This document shows positions 39,915 to 48,202 of a DNA stretch of 64,000 nt, piece by piece. Source of the DNA: an uncultured Lachnospiraceae bacterium (GTDB lineage: Bacteria; Bacillota; Clostridia; Lachnospirales; Lachnospiraceae); contig CAKRQV010000008.1 in NCBI GenBank assembly GCA_934394565.1, forward strand, positions 1 through 64,000. The letters are read 5' to 3'. The notes beneath the pieces are model-generated. The model saw nothing but the letters and a program-made list of their open reading frames with translations, was not told the origin of the DNA and searched no databases. The stretch's first letter is position 1, and every line of letters starts with the position of its first letter. The position numbers and the translations under genes were made by a program.

Positions 39915-40423
39915 GGCAGGTCTCGCTCTCCTTCCCTGCTGTCAGAAAATCTGCGGTTTAAGGCATACAAAATCCTGTACAGCAAAAGTGTCATCAGTGT
40001 TGTCAGTACGACCTCCGGAATGATGATATGGTTGAGGTAATACAGAAAATGGATTCGACCACGCAGAAGAAACTGCGTGCCCCAGATCAGACAGCCATAA
40101 ACCAGATCGCTTATGGCGACCAGTACCATAGGCACCTTGACATCATCATCATAATATACATTATACAACAGACCGGTCATATAGCCGATATACATATAGA
40201 CCAGACTGTAAAAACCAAAGAGATTGCTGTAAAAAATATCGATCAGCAAACCGCAGAAAAACCCGGTAAAAAGACCGCTCTTCTTACCGTTGATAAATCC
40301 GTGGGTCACGGTAAGTATCAGCAAAAGGTTTGGTACGACAGACAAAAAAGTCAGTCGTGGAAAAAAGGTCGTCTGCAAAAGAAACAGCACAAACATCTCA
40401 AGAAGCGTTATCAGTTTTCGCAT
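39899..40423 (-). CDS. mreD: Rod shape-determining protein MreD
   Basis: A protein of 174 aa with five or six hydrophobic segments and the MreD pattern (VPNLLLILTVTHGFINGKKSGLFTGFFCGLLIDIFY). MreD joins MreC and RodA/PBP2 in the elongasome. It overlaps mreC and the PBP2 gene by 26 and 16 nt. Confidence 0.92.
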   Translation of the reverse strand: MRKLITLLEMFVLFLLQTTFFPRLTFLSVVPNLLLILTVTHGFINGKKSGLFTGFFCGLLIDIFYSNLFGFYSLVYMYIGYMTGLLYNVYYDDDVKVPMVLVAISDLVYGCLIWGTQFLLRGRIHFLYYLNHIIIPEVVLTTLMTLLLYRILYALNRRFSDSREGERDLPWLGR

Positions 40424-41282
40424 TGTCGTCCTTTCCGGTCTGTTTTACGGCTTTGATCACCAGTACCTCCTGCAGATGCGCAAAATCGACAACAGGGACC
40501 AGGTAACCGCTCTTTGTCAGGTTATTGGCATCGGTAGATATATCACTGATATAGCCGATCAGAATACCTTTTAAAAACTTATCACTGATATTGGATGTGA
40601 CAATCTTCTCCCCTACGGAGACGGCATCATCTTTATCATTCAACTGGATGAACTGCAGCTTACCTTCATCCATCAGCGTCAGATCACCGGTTACCAGACA
40701 GGTATCCAGTGTGGAAGAACACATAGCGCTGACATTACTCGAATCATCGATGATAGAACGCACTGTTGCCCAATCCGGTCCAGTCTCAGTTATGATACCG
40801 ACAAGGCCTCCGTCAGCAATGACATTCATATCTACAGTTATACCGTCTTTGGTACCGCGGTCGATCGTAAAGGTACTGTACCAGTTGCCAGGATCTTTGG
40901 AAATCACAGATGCCGCTACTTTATCATATTCGGAATATTCTGTGTCCAGTGCATACAGTTTCTGCAGCCGTTCCAGCTTGTCCTGATCCTGTAAGAGCAG
41001 ATTGTTCTGTTCAGTCAGGGTATTAACCTTTTCTTTAAGAGCCTGATTTTCTTCACTGAGAGCCTTGGCATCACCAAAGTCCAGTGTTGTGCCATGTACG
41101 AGCTTACCCACAGTACTCATGCCCTTCTGAAAGGGTGCAACCAGATAGCCTGCTACCGAATGTACAGGCCCCAGACTGGAAAAACGGGAAAGTCCGAAAA
41201 CGATCATACCAAGGCAGAGGACCGTCATAATGATCAGGATATGTTTACTTTTTAAAGATGTTTTTTTCTTCTTTCTTTTCAT
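40398..41282 (-). CDS. mreC: Rod shape-determining protein MreC
   Basis: A protein of 294 aa. A membrane helix (about residues 13-30) is followed by a coiled coil (about 70-110: ALSEENQALKEKVNTLTEQN), then two beta domains with KDPGNWYSTFTIDRGTKDGI and VTSNISDKFLKGILIGYI. MreC binds PBP2 outside the membrane and switches it on. A lysine-rich start and a charged tail flank the core. Confidence 0.95.
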   Translation of the reverse strand: MKRKKKKTSLKSKHILIIMTVLCLGMIVFGLSRFSSLGPVHSVAGYLVAPFQKGMSTVGKLVHGTTLDFGDAKALSEENQALKEKVNTLTEQNNLLLQDQDKLERLQKLYALDTEYSEYDKVAASVISKDPGNWYSTFTIDRGTKDGITVDMNVIADGGLVGIITETGPDWATVRSIIDDSSNVSAMCSSTLDTCLVTGDLTLMDEGKLQFIQLNDKDDAVSVGEKIVTSNISDKFLKGILIGYISDISTDANNLTKSGYLVPVVDFAHLQEVLVIKAVKQTGKDDNAKTDNAS

Positions 41283-41299
41283 GCCATACTCCGCTTATA

Positions 41300-42328
41300 T
41301 TACTGCTTGTGCTTGTCTTTGCCATCTGCCGGATAGGCCCATTGCCTTGTCAGCTCTTTGGATGCAATGATCTCCTGCAGTCCATGGATCGTTCCCTCAT
41401 CTGTGAAACGGGAAACCAGAACCGGATATTCGAGCTGTTCTGCCAGATACTGGTCTATACCTGTCAGTGCCGATGTCCCGCCCAGCAGATAGAAACCATT
41501 TTGCCGGATTACACTGCGCACCTGTGGTGGTGTGCGCTCCAGTACACTGCGGATTGCATCGCAGATCTGATCTATGACATCGAGCGCTGCCTTGTTGATG
41601 ACCTCACTGGCAATTGCCCCCTCTTTTGGCAAACCGGTGACAGAACTGATTCCCATGACTTTTCGGGCTTCCTTTTTCTCTGTTTCGATATTTCCCATCG
41701 AAAGCTTTAATCTGGCAGCAGTCCGCATACCAATAAAAAGCTGATGATACCGGCGGACACTGTTGACGATTGCACTGTCAATCGTAAAGCCTCCCAGCGG
41801 ACATACACGTGTCAGAATCACACGGCTGTCAGCGATCACAGAAATTTCTGTACTCTGGGCACCGATATTGACGATCATATCCCCCTTGGTATTTCGAACA
41901 GAAATCCCAAGAGCAAGGGCATCGGCAATCGGACGATTCACCAGATATACCGTGGTATTACGGAAAGCAACATTTCTGGTCAGCATATAATAGGCTCTCT
42001 TTTCAATCTGGGTCATATCCGTCGGCACGGCAAAATAAAGAGCCGCCCGCTTGGACAGATATGGCGAGGATTTGCGCAACAGCGAATACAGGATGACCTC
42101 CAGACTGCTGATATCTGCAATCATCCCCTCAGTCATGGGAAGAATGACGTCCACGTTTTTCGGATTCTTTTCGTACATCTCGTAGGCATCATTTCCCACA
42201 GCCAGATAGTTGTCCTCATCCATGACGGCAACCATATTTTTTTCTTTGAGTAAGGTGTTTTTCCTGGCATTGTAGATCTTGATCAGATCACTGCCGGGAT
42301 CAATACCAAAACGTTGTTTCTGAAACAT
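41300..42328 (-). CDS. Divergent MreB-like actin homologue
   Basis: A protein of 342 aa. The start at 42328 is set by AAGGGG. It has the actin-fold layout of MreB and occupies the mreB position before mreC. The nucleotide-binding motifs are unusual: phosphate 1 reads GIDPGSDLIKIY instead of DLGTANT, phosphate 2 reads NIGAQSTEIS instead of DIGGGTTE (Asp to Asn, Gly-Gly to Ala-Gln), and the adenosine loop reads LLGGTSALTG instead of TGGGALL. The MreB regions LAVGNDAYEM, PMTEGMIAD and AVPTDMTQIEKRA remain recognisable. ATP turnover may be weak or altered. Confidence 0.8.
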   Translation of the reverse strand: MFQKQRFGIDPGSDLIKIYNARKNTLLKEKNMVAVMDEDNYLAVGNDAYEMYEKNPKNVDVILPMTEGMIADISSLEVILYSLLRKSSPYLSKRAALYFAVPTDMTQIEKRAYYMLTRNVAFRNTTVYLVNRPIADALALGISVRNTKGDMIVNIGAQSTEISVIADSRVILTRVCPLGGFTIDSAIVNSVRRYHQLFIGMRTAARLKLSMGNIETEKKEARKVMGISSVTGLPKEGAIASEVINKAALDVIDQICDAIRSVLERTPPQVRSVIRQNGFYLLGGTSALTGIDQYLAEQLEYPVLVSRFTDEGTIHGLQEIIASKELTRQWAYPADGKDKHKQ

Positions 42329-42356
42329 AGATAACCCCTTATATATCGGTAAACTG

Positions 42357-43058
42357 CTATGCATCGGGCAATGCCTGTTCTGCAAAACTGTAGTAGGCTC
42401 TGTCACCGATCACAATGTGATCCAAAAGATGTATACCTACCATTTCTGCAGACTGCCGGATACGTTCTGTCAGATGAATATCTGCCTGACTCGGTGTCGG
42501 ATCGCCGCTGGGATGATTATGCAGAAGGATCAGATGGACCGCCTGCTGCTGCAGGGCCGTGATCAGAATCTCTCTGGGCGTAATCACCGAGGTATCTACA
42601 CTTCCCCGCGATATACATCGTTCCCCCAACAGGTGGTTTTTCTTGTCAAGCATCAGAAGATAGATCATCTCCTGCTTTTCGTGACGCAATCGTTCCATAT
42701 ACCGCCCGGCAATCACCCGTGGATGATTCAGCTCAACGCTGTCGGCCGCCGGAAGTGCGGACAGGCGTTTGCACAGCTCACTCAGACAGCGAAGCTGTGT
42801 GGCCTTGACTTTTCCTACACCGGGGATTTCTAAAAGTTCCTTTTCCGAAAGCTGGTGCAGTGCAAGAAGACCATTTGGTCCATGGGATCTTCGTAAGATC
42901 GCCTGTGCGGTATCCAGGACATTACAGCCTACAGTTCCGGTACGCAGGATTACAGCCAGAAGCTCATGATCCTGCAGCTTTTCAGGGCCATACAGACGGC
43001 ATTTCTCGTAGGGTCTGTCGTATTCCGGTATACATTGCAGTGTCGATTTTGTTTTCAT
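42357..43058 (-). CDS. radC: RadC/YeeS-family JAMM-domain protein
   Basis: A protein of 233 aa. The start at 43058 follows GGAGGTC. N-terminal helix-hairpin-helix segments (EIPGVGKVKATQL) precede a JAMM metalloprotease-like domain with HNHPSGDPTPSQAD (HxH-x7-S-x2-D). Despite the name, its biochemical role is unsettled. It commonly precedes mreB in Firmicutes, as here. A TGn-extended -10 box (complement of 43122-43127) likely starts this operon, which runs through dacA. Confidence 0.93.
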   Translation of the reverse strand: MKTKSTLQCIPEYDRPYEKCRLYGPEKLQDHELLAVILRTGTVGCNVLDTAQAILRRSHGPNGLLALHQLSEKELLEIPGVGKVKATQLRCLSELCKRLSALPAADSVELNHPRVIAGRYMERLRHEKQEMIYLLMLDKKNHLLGERCISRGSVDTSVITPREILITALQQQAVHLILLHNHPSGDPTPSQADIHLTERIRQSAEMVGIHLLDHIVIGDRAYYSFAEQALPDA

Positions 43059-43155
43059 AATGACCTCCATCCACACCCTCTCTTCAGAAAAAGGCAGGAA
43101 AACAGATCAAAATTACCCTATATTTTAGCACAGAAAAAAATTAAAGTATACAACT

Positions 43156-44766
43156 TCACTTTATTTTCATATATTTTTTAGCAATGGCTTCCGCTACACG
43201 GATACCATCCATGGCAGCGGAGGTAATGCCACCGGCATAGCCTGCGCCCTCTCCGCAGGGGTAAATACCAGCAATATTGCTTTCGTACTGTTCGTCTCTG
43301 GGCATGCGCACCGGGGATGAGGTACGGCTTTCCAGACCATCAAGCAGACAGTCCGGACGGTCAAAGCCGTGGATTTTTTTGCCAAAGGCATGGATACCTT
43401 CTACCAGTGCTTCACGGACATACGACGGCAACACCGGCTGAAGGTCACTATAGGCAAAATCCCCTCTGGTACAGGGCAGGATCTCACCGGGACCGGTGCT
43501 TGCCCTGCCCTCACAGAAATCGCCAAACAGCTGTACCGGAATTTTTCCATCGCACTGGGCAAAAGCCTTTGCTTCCAGATGCCTCTGGAAATCGACACCC
43601 TTTAATGGAGCGGGAATTTCTTTAGAAGCCATCTGCCCGTAGTCCGAAGGCTGTACGGTAACAACCATGGCACTGTTGGCGTTTCTGGAATCTCTCGCAT
43701 GATAACTCATACCGTTCACAGCCAGACGCCCCTCTTCAGAAGAAGCATTGACAACATAACCACCCGGACACATACAGAAGGAATAGATGCCGCGGCCGCT
43801 GGCTGTCGTATGGGTCAGCTTGTAGCTGGCCGGGCCGAAGTCCTTCACATCTGTCCGGCCATACTGTGACAGATCGATCATCTCCTGCGGATGCTCGATG
43901 CGCACACCGATGGCAAAAGCCTTGGCTTCCATGGTCACGCCCCGGTCATGAAGCATAAAGAAGGTGTCTCTGGCGCTGTGACCGATGGCCATGACAAGCA
44001 CCTGCGTATCGATCCAGTGGCTGTGGTTGATCTCGATAGCAGCTAACGCTCCCTTTTCGATGCGCAGATCAGTCAGCTGGTTTGTAAAATAAAACTCAGC
44101 ACCGAGGTGGATACATTCATCACGCATGGCAGTCACAACATCAATCAGGACGTCCGTACCGATATGCGGCTTCTGCTCATAAAGAATGGATTCCGGTGCG
44201 CCGAAGCGTACAAAGGTTTCCAGTACCAGACGGTTGCGGCCAAAGGGATCCTTGACAGAGGTATTGAGCTTTCCGTCGGAAAATGTTCCGGCGCCACCCT
44301 CCCCGAACTGTACGTTGGTCTGGTTCTTTAACCGTCCCGTTTCCCAGAACTCTTCGACCACCTTCTGGCGTTCTCTTGCCTCGGCACCGCGTTCCAGAAC
44401 CACGGGGGCATATCCGGCTTTTGCCAGCATATATGCACAGAACAGACCCGCCGGGCCGCTTCCGGCGATCACCGGGCGGCTGTCAAGGGGACGACTGCCG
44501 GAGTCAGGGAAGCTGTATCTCTTTTTATCCACCTTCAGGATAGTGCGGCCATTGCAGCATTTCCGGGCAGTTTTCTCACTGTCCAGCTTGCAGTCGATCA
44601 TATAGCTGTAGTACAGCTCCGGCTTTTTGCGGGCATCCAGCGACCGCCGGACGATATGCCAGGAAACCAGCTGCTGAGGCCGGATCTTTAAGGTGTGGTA
44701 TATTTTTTTCAGAAGGTCTTCTGTACTGTGTCCTACCGGACATTTGATCTGTTGTATGCGAATCAT
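43156..44766 (-). CDS. FAD-dependent dehydrogenase (COG2509 family)
   Basis: A protein of 536 aa. The start at 44766 overlaps the previous stop (ATGA) behind GGAGG. An N-terminal domain of about 95 residues precedes the FAD-binding GSGPAGLFCAYMLAKAGY (about residues 101-120). It also has FGEGGAGTFSDGKLNT, CMCPGGYVVNASSEEGRLAVNGMS, and the C-terminal IYPCGEGAGYAGGITSAAMDGIRVA. The family is widespread in Clostridia, and no substrate is established. It is the last gene of the mutS-mutL operon. Confidence 0.88.
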   Translation of the reverse strand: MIRIQQIKCPVGHSTEDLLKKIYHTLKIRPQQLVSWHIVRRSLDARKKPELYYSYMIDCKLDSEKTARKCCNGRTILKVDKKRYSFPDSGSRPLDSRPVIAGSGPAGLFCAYMLAKAGYAPVVLERGAEARERQKVVEEFWETGRLKNQTNVQFGEGGAGTFSDGKLNTSVKDPFGRNRLVLETFVRFGAPESILYEQKPHIGTDVLIDVVTAMRDECIHLGAEFYFTNQLTDLRIEKGALAAIEINHSHWIDTQVLVMAIGHSARDTFFMLHDRGVTMEAKAFAIGVRIEHPQEMIDLSQYGRTDVKDFGPASYKLTHTTASGRGIYSFCMCPGGYVVNASSEEGRLAVNGMSYHARDSRNANSAMVVTVQPSDYGQMASKEIPAPLKGVDFQRHLEAKAFAQCDGKIPVQLFGDFCEGRASTGPGEILPCTRGDFAYSDLQPVLPSYVREALVEGIHAFGKKIHGFDRPDCLLDGLESRTSSPVRMPRDEQYESNIAGIYPCGEGAGYAGGITSAAMDGIRVAEAIAKKYMKIK

Positions 44767-45956
44767 TGGTTTTCCTCCTGTCTGGACGCGTAGATACCGG
44801 CCAGCGCGCCGCTGGACCAGGCCCACTGCAGGTTGTAGCCGCCACAGGTGCCACAGACGTCAAGCACCTCTCCGGCCAGATACAGACCGGGCAGCTTTTT
44901 CGATGCCATGGAAGGCACAGTAATTTCGGAAAGGGCGATACCGCCGTTTGCCACCTGGGCTCTTGCCATGGAATGGGCAGCTGTGACAGTCACTGTCAGC
45001 CCCTTCAGCATACTGGCATAAACTGTGGCGCTGCGGCTACTTTTACCGATAAGGGCACGGATCATACGGTCCGGCAGAAGTCCGGTAAACAGATCGGCTT
45101 CGCGGGAGACAGAAAGTGTATCCCGGCGGCTCTCCAGCAGATCTGTCAGCTCCTGCGCAGAGAAATCCGGCATAAGATCCAGACAGATCTGCACCTTTTT
45201 TCCCTCTTCTACAGCCAAAAGGGCGCGGATGCTCAGCTGGAATACAGCGATACCGGAGATCCCGTATTCGGTAAACTGGATCTCGCCACGTTCCCGGGCT
45301 GCGGGTACACCATCGATCAGCAGTACAGCCGTGGCATCCATGCGTGTACCGACCCAGACACCGTAGGCTTTCTCACGGATCTTTAAAGGAACAAGTGCCG
45401 GAATCGGAGGATACAGTGTGTGGCCAAGAGATCTTACCAGCTGCATACCGGTATCCGAGGAGCCTTCAATGGCTGAGGCCGGACCGCCGGTCGTTACGAT
45501 CACGCGATTTGCGCTGTACTGCCAGGTTTCGGTCTTTACAAGAAAGCCATCCTGTGTTTTCTCGATCGCGGTAACCTTCTCTCTCGTCTTTATGGTCACT
45601 TTTTCCTGCTGTAACATACGTTCCAGCACCGCCAGTACGGCCTGGGCCTGTTCCGCATACGGATACAGCCAGCCGTTTCTTTCCTTGAAAACGATACCTG
45701 CATTTTCAAAAAAATGCCGGGTATCAGCAAAGGAAAGGGCCGAAAACACAGCCGGCAGACAGCCGGCATCATGGCTGTAATAATGTGCCAGATCCTCATC
45801 CCGGTTGGTCAGATTGCATTTGCCGTTTCCGGTGGCCAGAAGCTTTTTGCCGATCCGGTCATTGCCCTCTAAAAGGCGTACCTTTGCCCCGCCTCTTGCA
45901 GCATGGATCGCTGCCATCATACCGGCCGGGCCGCCGCCGATCACAAGAATGTCCAA
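44763..45956 (-). CDS. HI0933/BaiN-family NAD(P)/FAD-dependent oxidoreductase
   Basis: A protein of 397 aa. It has a dinucleotide-binding start (DILVIGGGPAGMMAAIHAARGG), LLATGNGKCNLTNRD, VTTGGPASAIEGSSDTG, and the closing GLYLAGEVLDVCGTCGGYNLQWAWSSG. This is the HI0933 family; one member (BaiN) reduces bile-acid intermediates in a gut Clostridium, but most are uncharacterised, so a bile role is not claimed. It overlaps the next flavoprotein gene by 4 nt. Confidence 0.9.
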   Translation of the reverse strand: MDILVIGGGPAGMMAAIHAARGGAKVRLLEGNDRIGKKLLATGNGKCNLTNRDEDLAHYYSHDAGCLPAVFSALSFADTRHFFENAGIVFKERNGWLYPYAEQAQAVLAVLERMLQQEKVTIKTREKVTAIEKTQDGFLVKTETWQYSANRVIVTTGGPASAIEGSSDTGMQLVRSLGHTLYPPIPALVPLKIREKAYGVWVGTRMDATAVLLIDGVPAARERGEIQFTEYGISGIAVFQLSIRALLAVEEGKKVQICLDLMPDFSAQELTDLLESRRDTLSVSREADLFTGLLPDRMIRALIGKSSRSATVYASMLKGLTVTVTAAHSMARAQVANGGIALSEITVPSMASKKLPGLYLAGEVLDVCGTCGGYNLQWAWSSGALAGIYASRQEENQ

Positions 45957-45960
45957 GGTT

Positions 45961-47250
45961 TTATTCCTCCGTCAGTGTCACAAGTCCTTCTTCATAGAGC
46001 TTCTGCAGGCTCATCAGGATGCCGAATTTAGCATGCTGCCAGGTCAGGCCGCCCTGAAAATATACAGCATACGGCGGTTTGATCGGCCCATCGGCGCTCA
46101 GCTCGATGGAGGAGCCCTGTACAAAGGCTCCGGCTGCCATGATGACGTCGCTGTCGTAGCCCGGCATTGCCCACGGCTCCGGAGTGACAAAGCTGTCGAC
46201 CGGTGCTGCAGCCTGGATACCTTTACAGAAGGCGATCACGCCTTCCGGGCTGCCAAACTCTACGGCCTGAATGATATCGTGGCGGCTTTCCGTACCGTTC
46301 GGTACGACCTTAAAGCCGAGTTTTTCATAGATATTGGCGGCAAAGACCGCGCCCTTTAATGCTCCGGCAACAACTGTCGGAGCCAGGAAAAATCCCTGAT
46401 AAAAGTCCTTGTTGACCTGTAAGGAAGCACCAACCTCCTTACCGAGTCCCGGAGATAACAGACGGCAGGCACAGTTCTCGATCAGATCCTTTTTTCCTGC
46501 AATATAACCGCCGATCGGAGCGAGTCCGCCACCGGGATTTTTGATCAGAGAGCCTACAACCATATCAGCGCCCACATCGGACGGCTCAAGCTCTTCGACA
46601 AATTCGCCGTAGCAGTTGTCCACCATACAGATGATATCCGGCTTGATGGATTTTAAGAAAGCGATCAGCTCACCGATCTGTTTTACAGAAAATGTCTGCC
46701 GGGTCAGGTAGCCCTTGGAGCGCTGGATCTCTGCCATTTTGGTATGCTCGTTTATGGCATCACGGATCGCGTCATAGTCAAAGGAGCCGTCCTCCTTTAA
46801 TTCCACCTGACGGTAGGTAACACCGTATTCCGCCAGAGAACCACGGGACGGACGGATGCCGATCACCTCTTCCAGCGTATCATACGGTTTTCCCACAGGA
46901 GATAAAAGCTCGTCACCCGGACGCAGGTTGGCAGCCAGTGCGACGGCCAGTGCATGTGTACCGCAGGCGATCTGCGGACGTACCAGCGCATCCTCGGTAT
47001 GGAATGTGGAGGCATAGACCTTTTCCAGTGTATCCCGGCCGAGATCGTTGTAGCCATAGCCGGTTGTGCCCGACAGACAGGCCTCGCTGACATTGTTTTC
47101 CTGCATGGCCTTGATGACCTTGAGCTGATTGTACTCGGCTCTGTCGTCAATCTCGGCAAAACGTCCGGTCAGCTCCTTTTCCACGCGGCTGCCGAAAGCG
47201 TATACCTTCTCACTGATTCCCAGTGATGCGTACATTTCCTGTTTTAACAT
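45961..47250 (-). CDS. Methionine gamma-lyase family PLP enzyme (PF06838)
   Basis: A protein of 429 aa with the fold type I PLP core. It has a GTTGYGYNDLGRDTLEKVYA start region, IICMVDNCYGEFVE with the PLP aspartate, and the lysine in VGSLIKNPGGGLAPIGGYI. The group is also called the aluminium-resistance or YnbB family and lies next to miaA in many Firmicutes. The reaction is not proven for most members. It overlaps miaA by 7 nt. Confidence 0.9.
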   Translation of the reverse strand: MLKQEMYASLGISEKVYAFGSRVEKELTGRFAEIDDRAEYNQLKVIKAMQENNVSEACLSGTTGYGYNDLGRDTLEKVYASTFHTEDALVRPQIACGTHALAVALAANLRPGDELLSPVGKPYDTLEEVIGIRPSRGSLAEYGVTYRQVELKEDGSFDYDAIRDAINEHTKMAEIQRSKGYLTRQTFSVKQIGELIAFLKSIKPDIICMVDNCYGEFVEELEPSDVGADMVVGSLIKNPGGGLAPIGGYIAGKKDLIENCACRLLSPGLGKEVGASLQVNKDFYQGFFLAPTVVAGALKGAVFAANIYEKLGFKVVPNGTESRHDIIQAVEFGSPEGVIAFCKGIQAAAPVDSFVTPEPWAMPGYDSDVIMAAGAFVQGSSIELSADGPIKPPYAVYFQGGLTWQHAKFGILMSLQKLYEEGLVTLTEE

Positions 47251-48200
47251 AATGGTAAAATTCCTTTCTCACAAAGCTTTTCCTCCATAAAATGCAGGAT
47301 GGCTTCATCTTTATAGTCAAAATCCGGTTTATTGACCCAGATAACATCTTTTTCTCTTTTAAACCAGGTGATCTGGCGTTTGGCAAAATGCCTTGTGTCC
47401 CGCTTGATGGTATATACGGCATCGTCCAGCGTACATACACCCTGCAGATAATCTATCATTTCCTTGTAGCCAAGTCCCTGCATGGCGACCATATCCCGCG
47501 TACAGCCCATGGCAAGCAGCGAGCGCACTTCCGCTTCCAGTCCGTTTAAAAGCATCTGATCAACTCTTTTATCAATGCGTTCGTACAGACGCGCTCTGTC
47601 GTCGTTCAGGACAAAATAAGCGAAATTATAGGGGGACGTCCGTTTCTTCTGCTCTTCATTATGCGCGGAGATCTGCTGCCCGGTCTGGTGATGAAATTCC
47701 AGCGCCCGGATCACCCGTTTGATATTGTGGGGATGGATTTCTTCTGCAGCCTTCGGATCGAGGCGTACAAGCTCCTGATACAGAGCTTCGCCCTCTCCCG
47801 CAGTGGCACGGGCTTCACACGCTTTGCGGAAGCTGTTGTCGTCCTCCTGCTCGGTAAAATCGATGTCGTTGACGATCGCCTGAATATAAAAGCCCGTACC
47901 GCCGACTAAAACCGGCACATGCCCTCTTTCGTAGATTCCTTCCATAGCGGCCTTTGCCATCTGCTGGAAGGTGACAACATTGAAAGCCTCTTCTGGCTCA
48001 AGCACATCGACCAGATGATGCAAGACACCGTCCATTTCCTCCGGGCGGATCTTTGCCGAGCCAATATCCATATGTCGGTAGACCTGCATAGAATCCGCAG
48101 AAATGATCTCACCGTTTAAACGGTGCGCCAGCGCGATCGACAGAGCCGTCTTCCCTACTGCGGTGGGGCCTGTGAGTATGACAAGTGGTTTCTTTTCCAT
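47244..48200 (-). CDS. miaA: tRNA dimethylallyltransferase
   Basis: A protein of 318 aa. The start at 48200 follows CAGGAG. It has the P-loop GPTAVGKTALS, DSMQVYRHMDIGSAK, LVGGTGFYIQA, and the tRNA-binding FAKRQITWFKRE. MiaA adds the isoprenyl group to A37 of tRNAs that read U-starting codons. MiaB, encoded four genes upstream, then thiomethylates the same base, so both steps of ms2i6A synthesis are in this operon. Confidence 0.97.
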   Translation of the reverse strand: MEKKPLVILTGPTAVGKTALSIALAHRLNGEIISADSMQVYRHMDIGSAKIRPEEMDGVLHHLVDVLEPEEAFNVVTFQQMAKAAMEGIYERGHVPVLVGGTGFYIQAIVNDIDFTEQEDDNSFRKACEARATAGEGEALYQELVRLDPKAAEEIHPHNIKRVIRALEFHHQTGQQISAHNEEQKKRTSPYNFAYFVLNDDRARLYERIDKRVDQMLLNGLEAEVRSLLAMGCTRDMVAMQGLGYKEMIDYLQGVCTLDDAVYTIKRDTRHFAKRQITWFKREKDVIWVNKPDFDYKDEAILHFMEEKLCEKGILPLC

Positions 48201-48202
48201 AT

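Noticed and set aside
44763..45956. Bile-acid-converting BaiN
   Set aside because: Only family-level similarity is visible, and the gene lies in a mutS-mutL-miaA operon with no bai genes.
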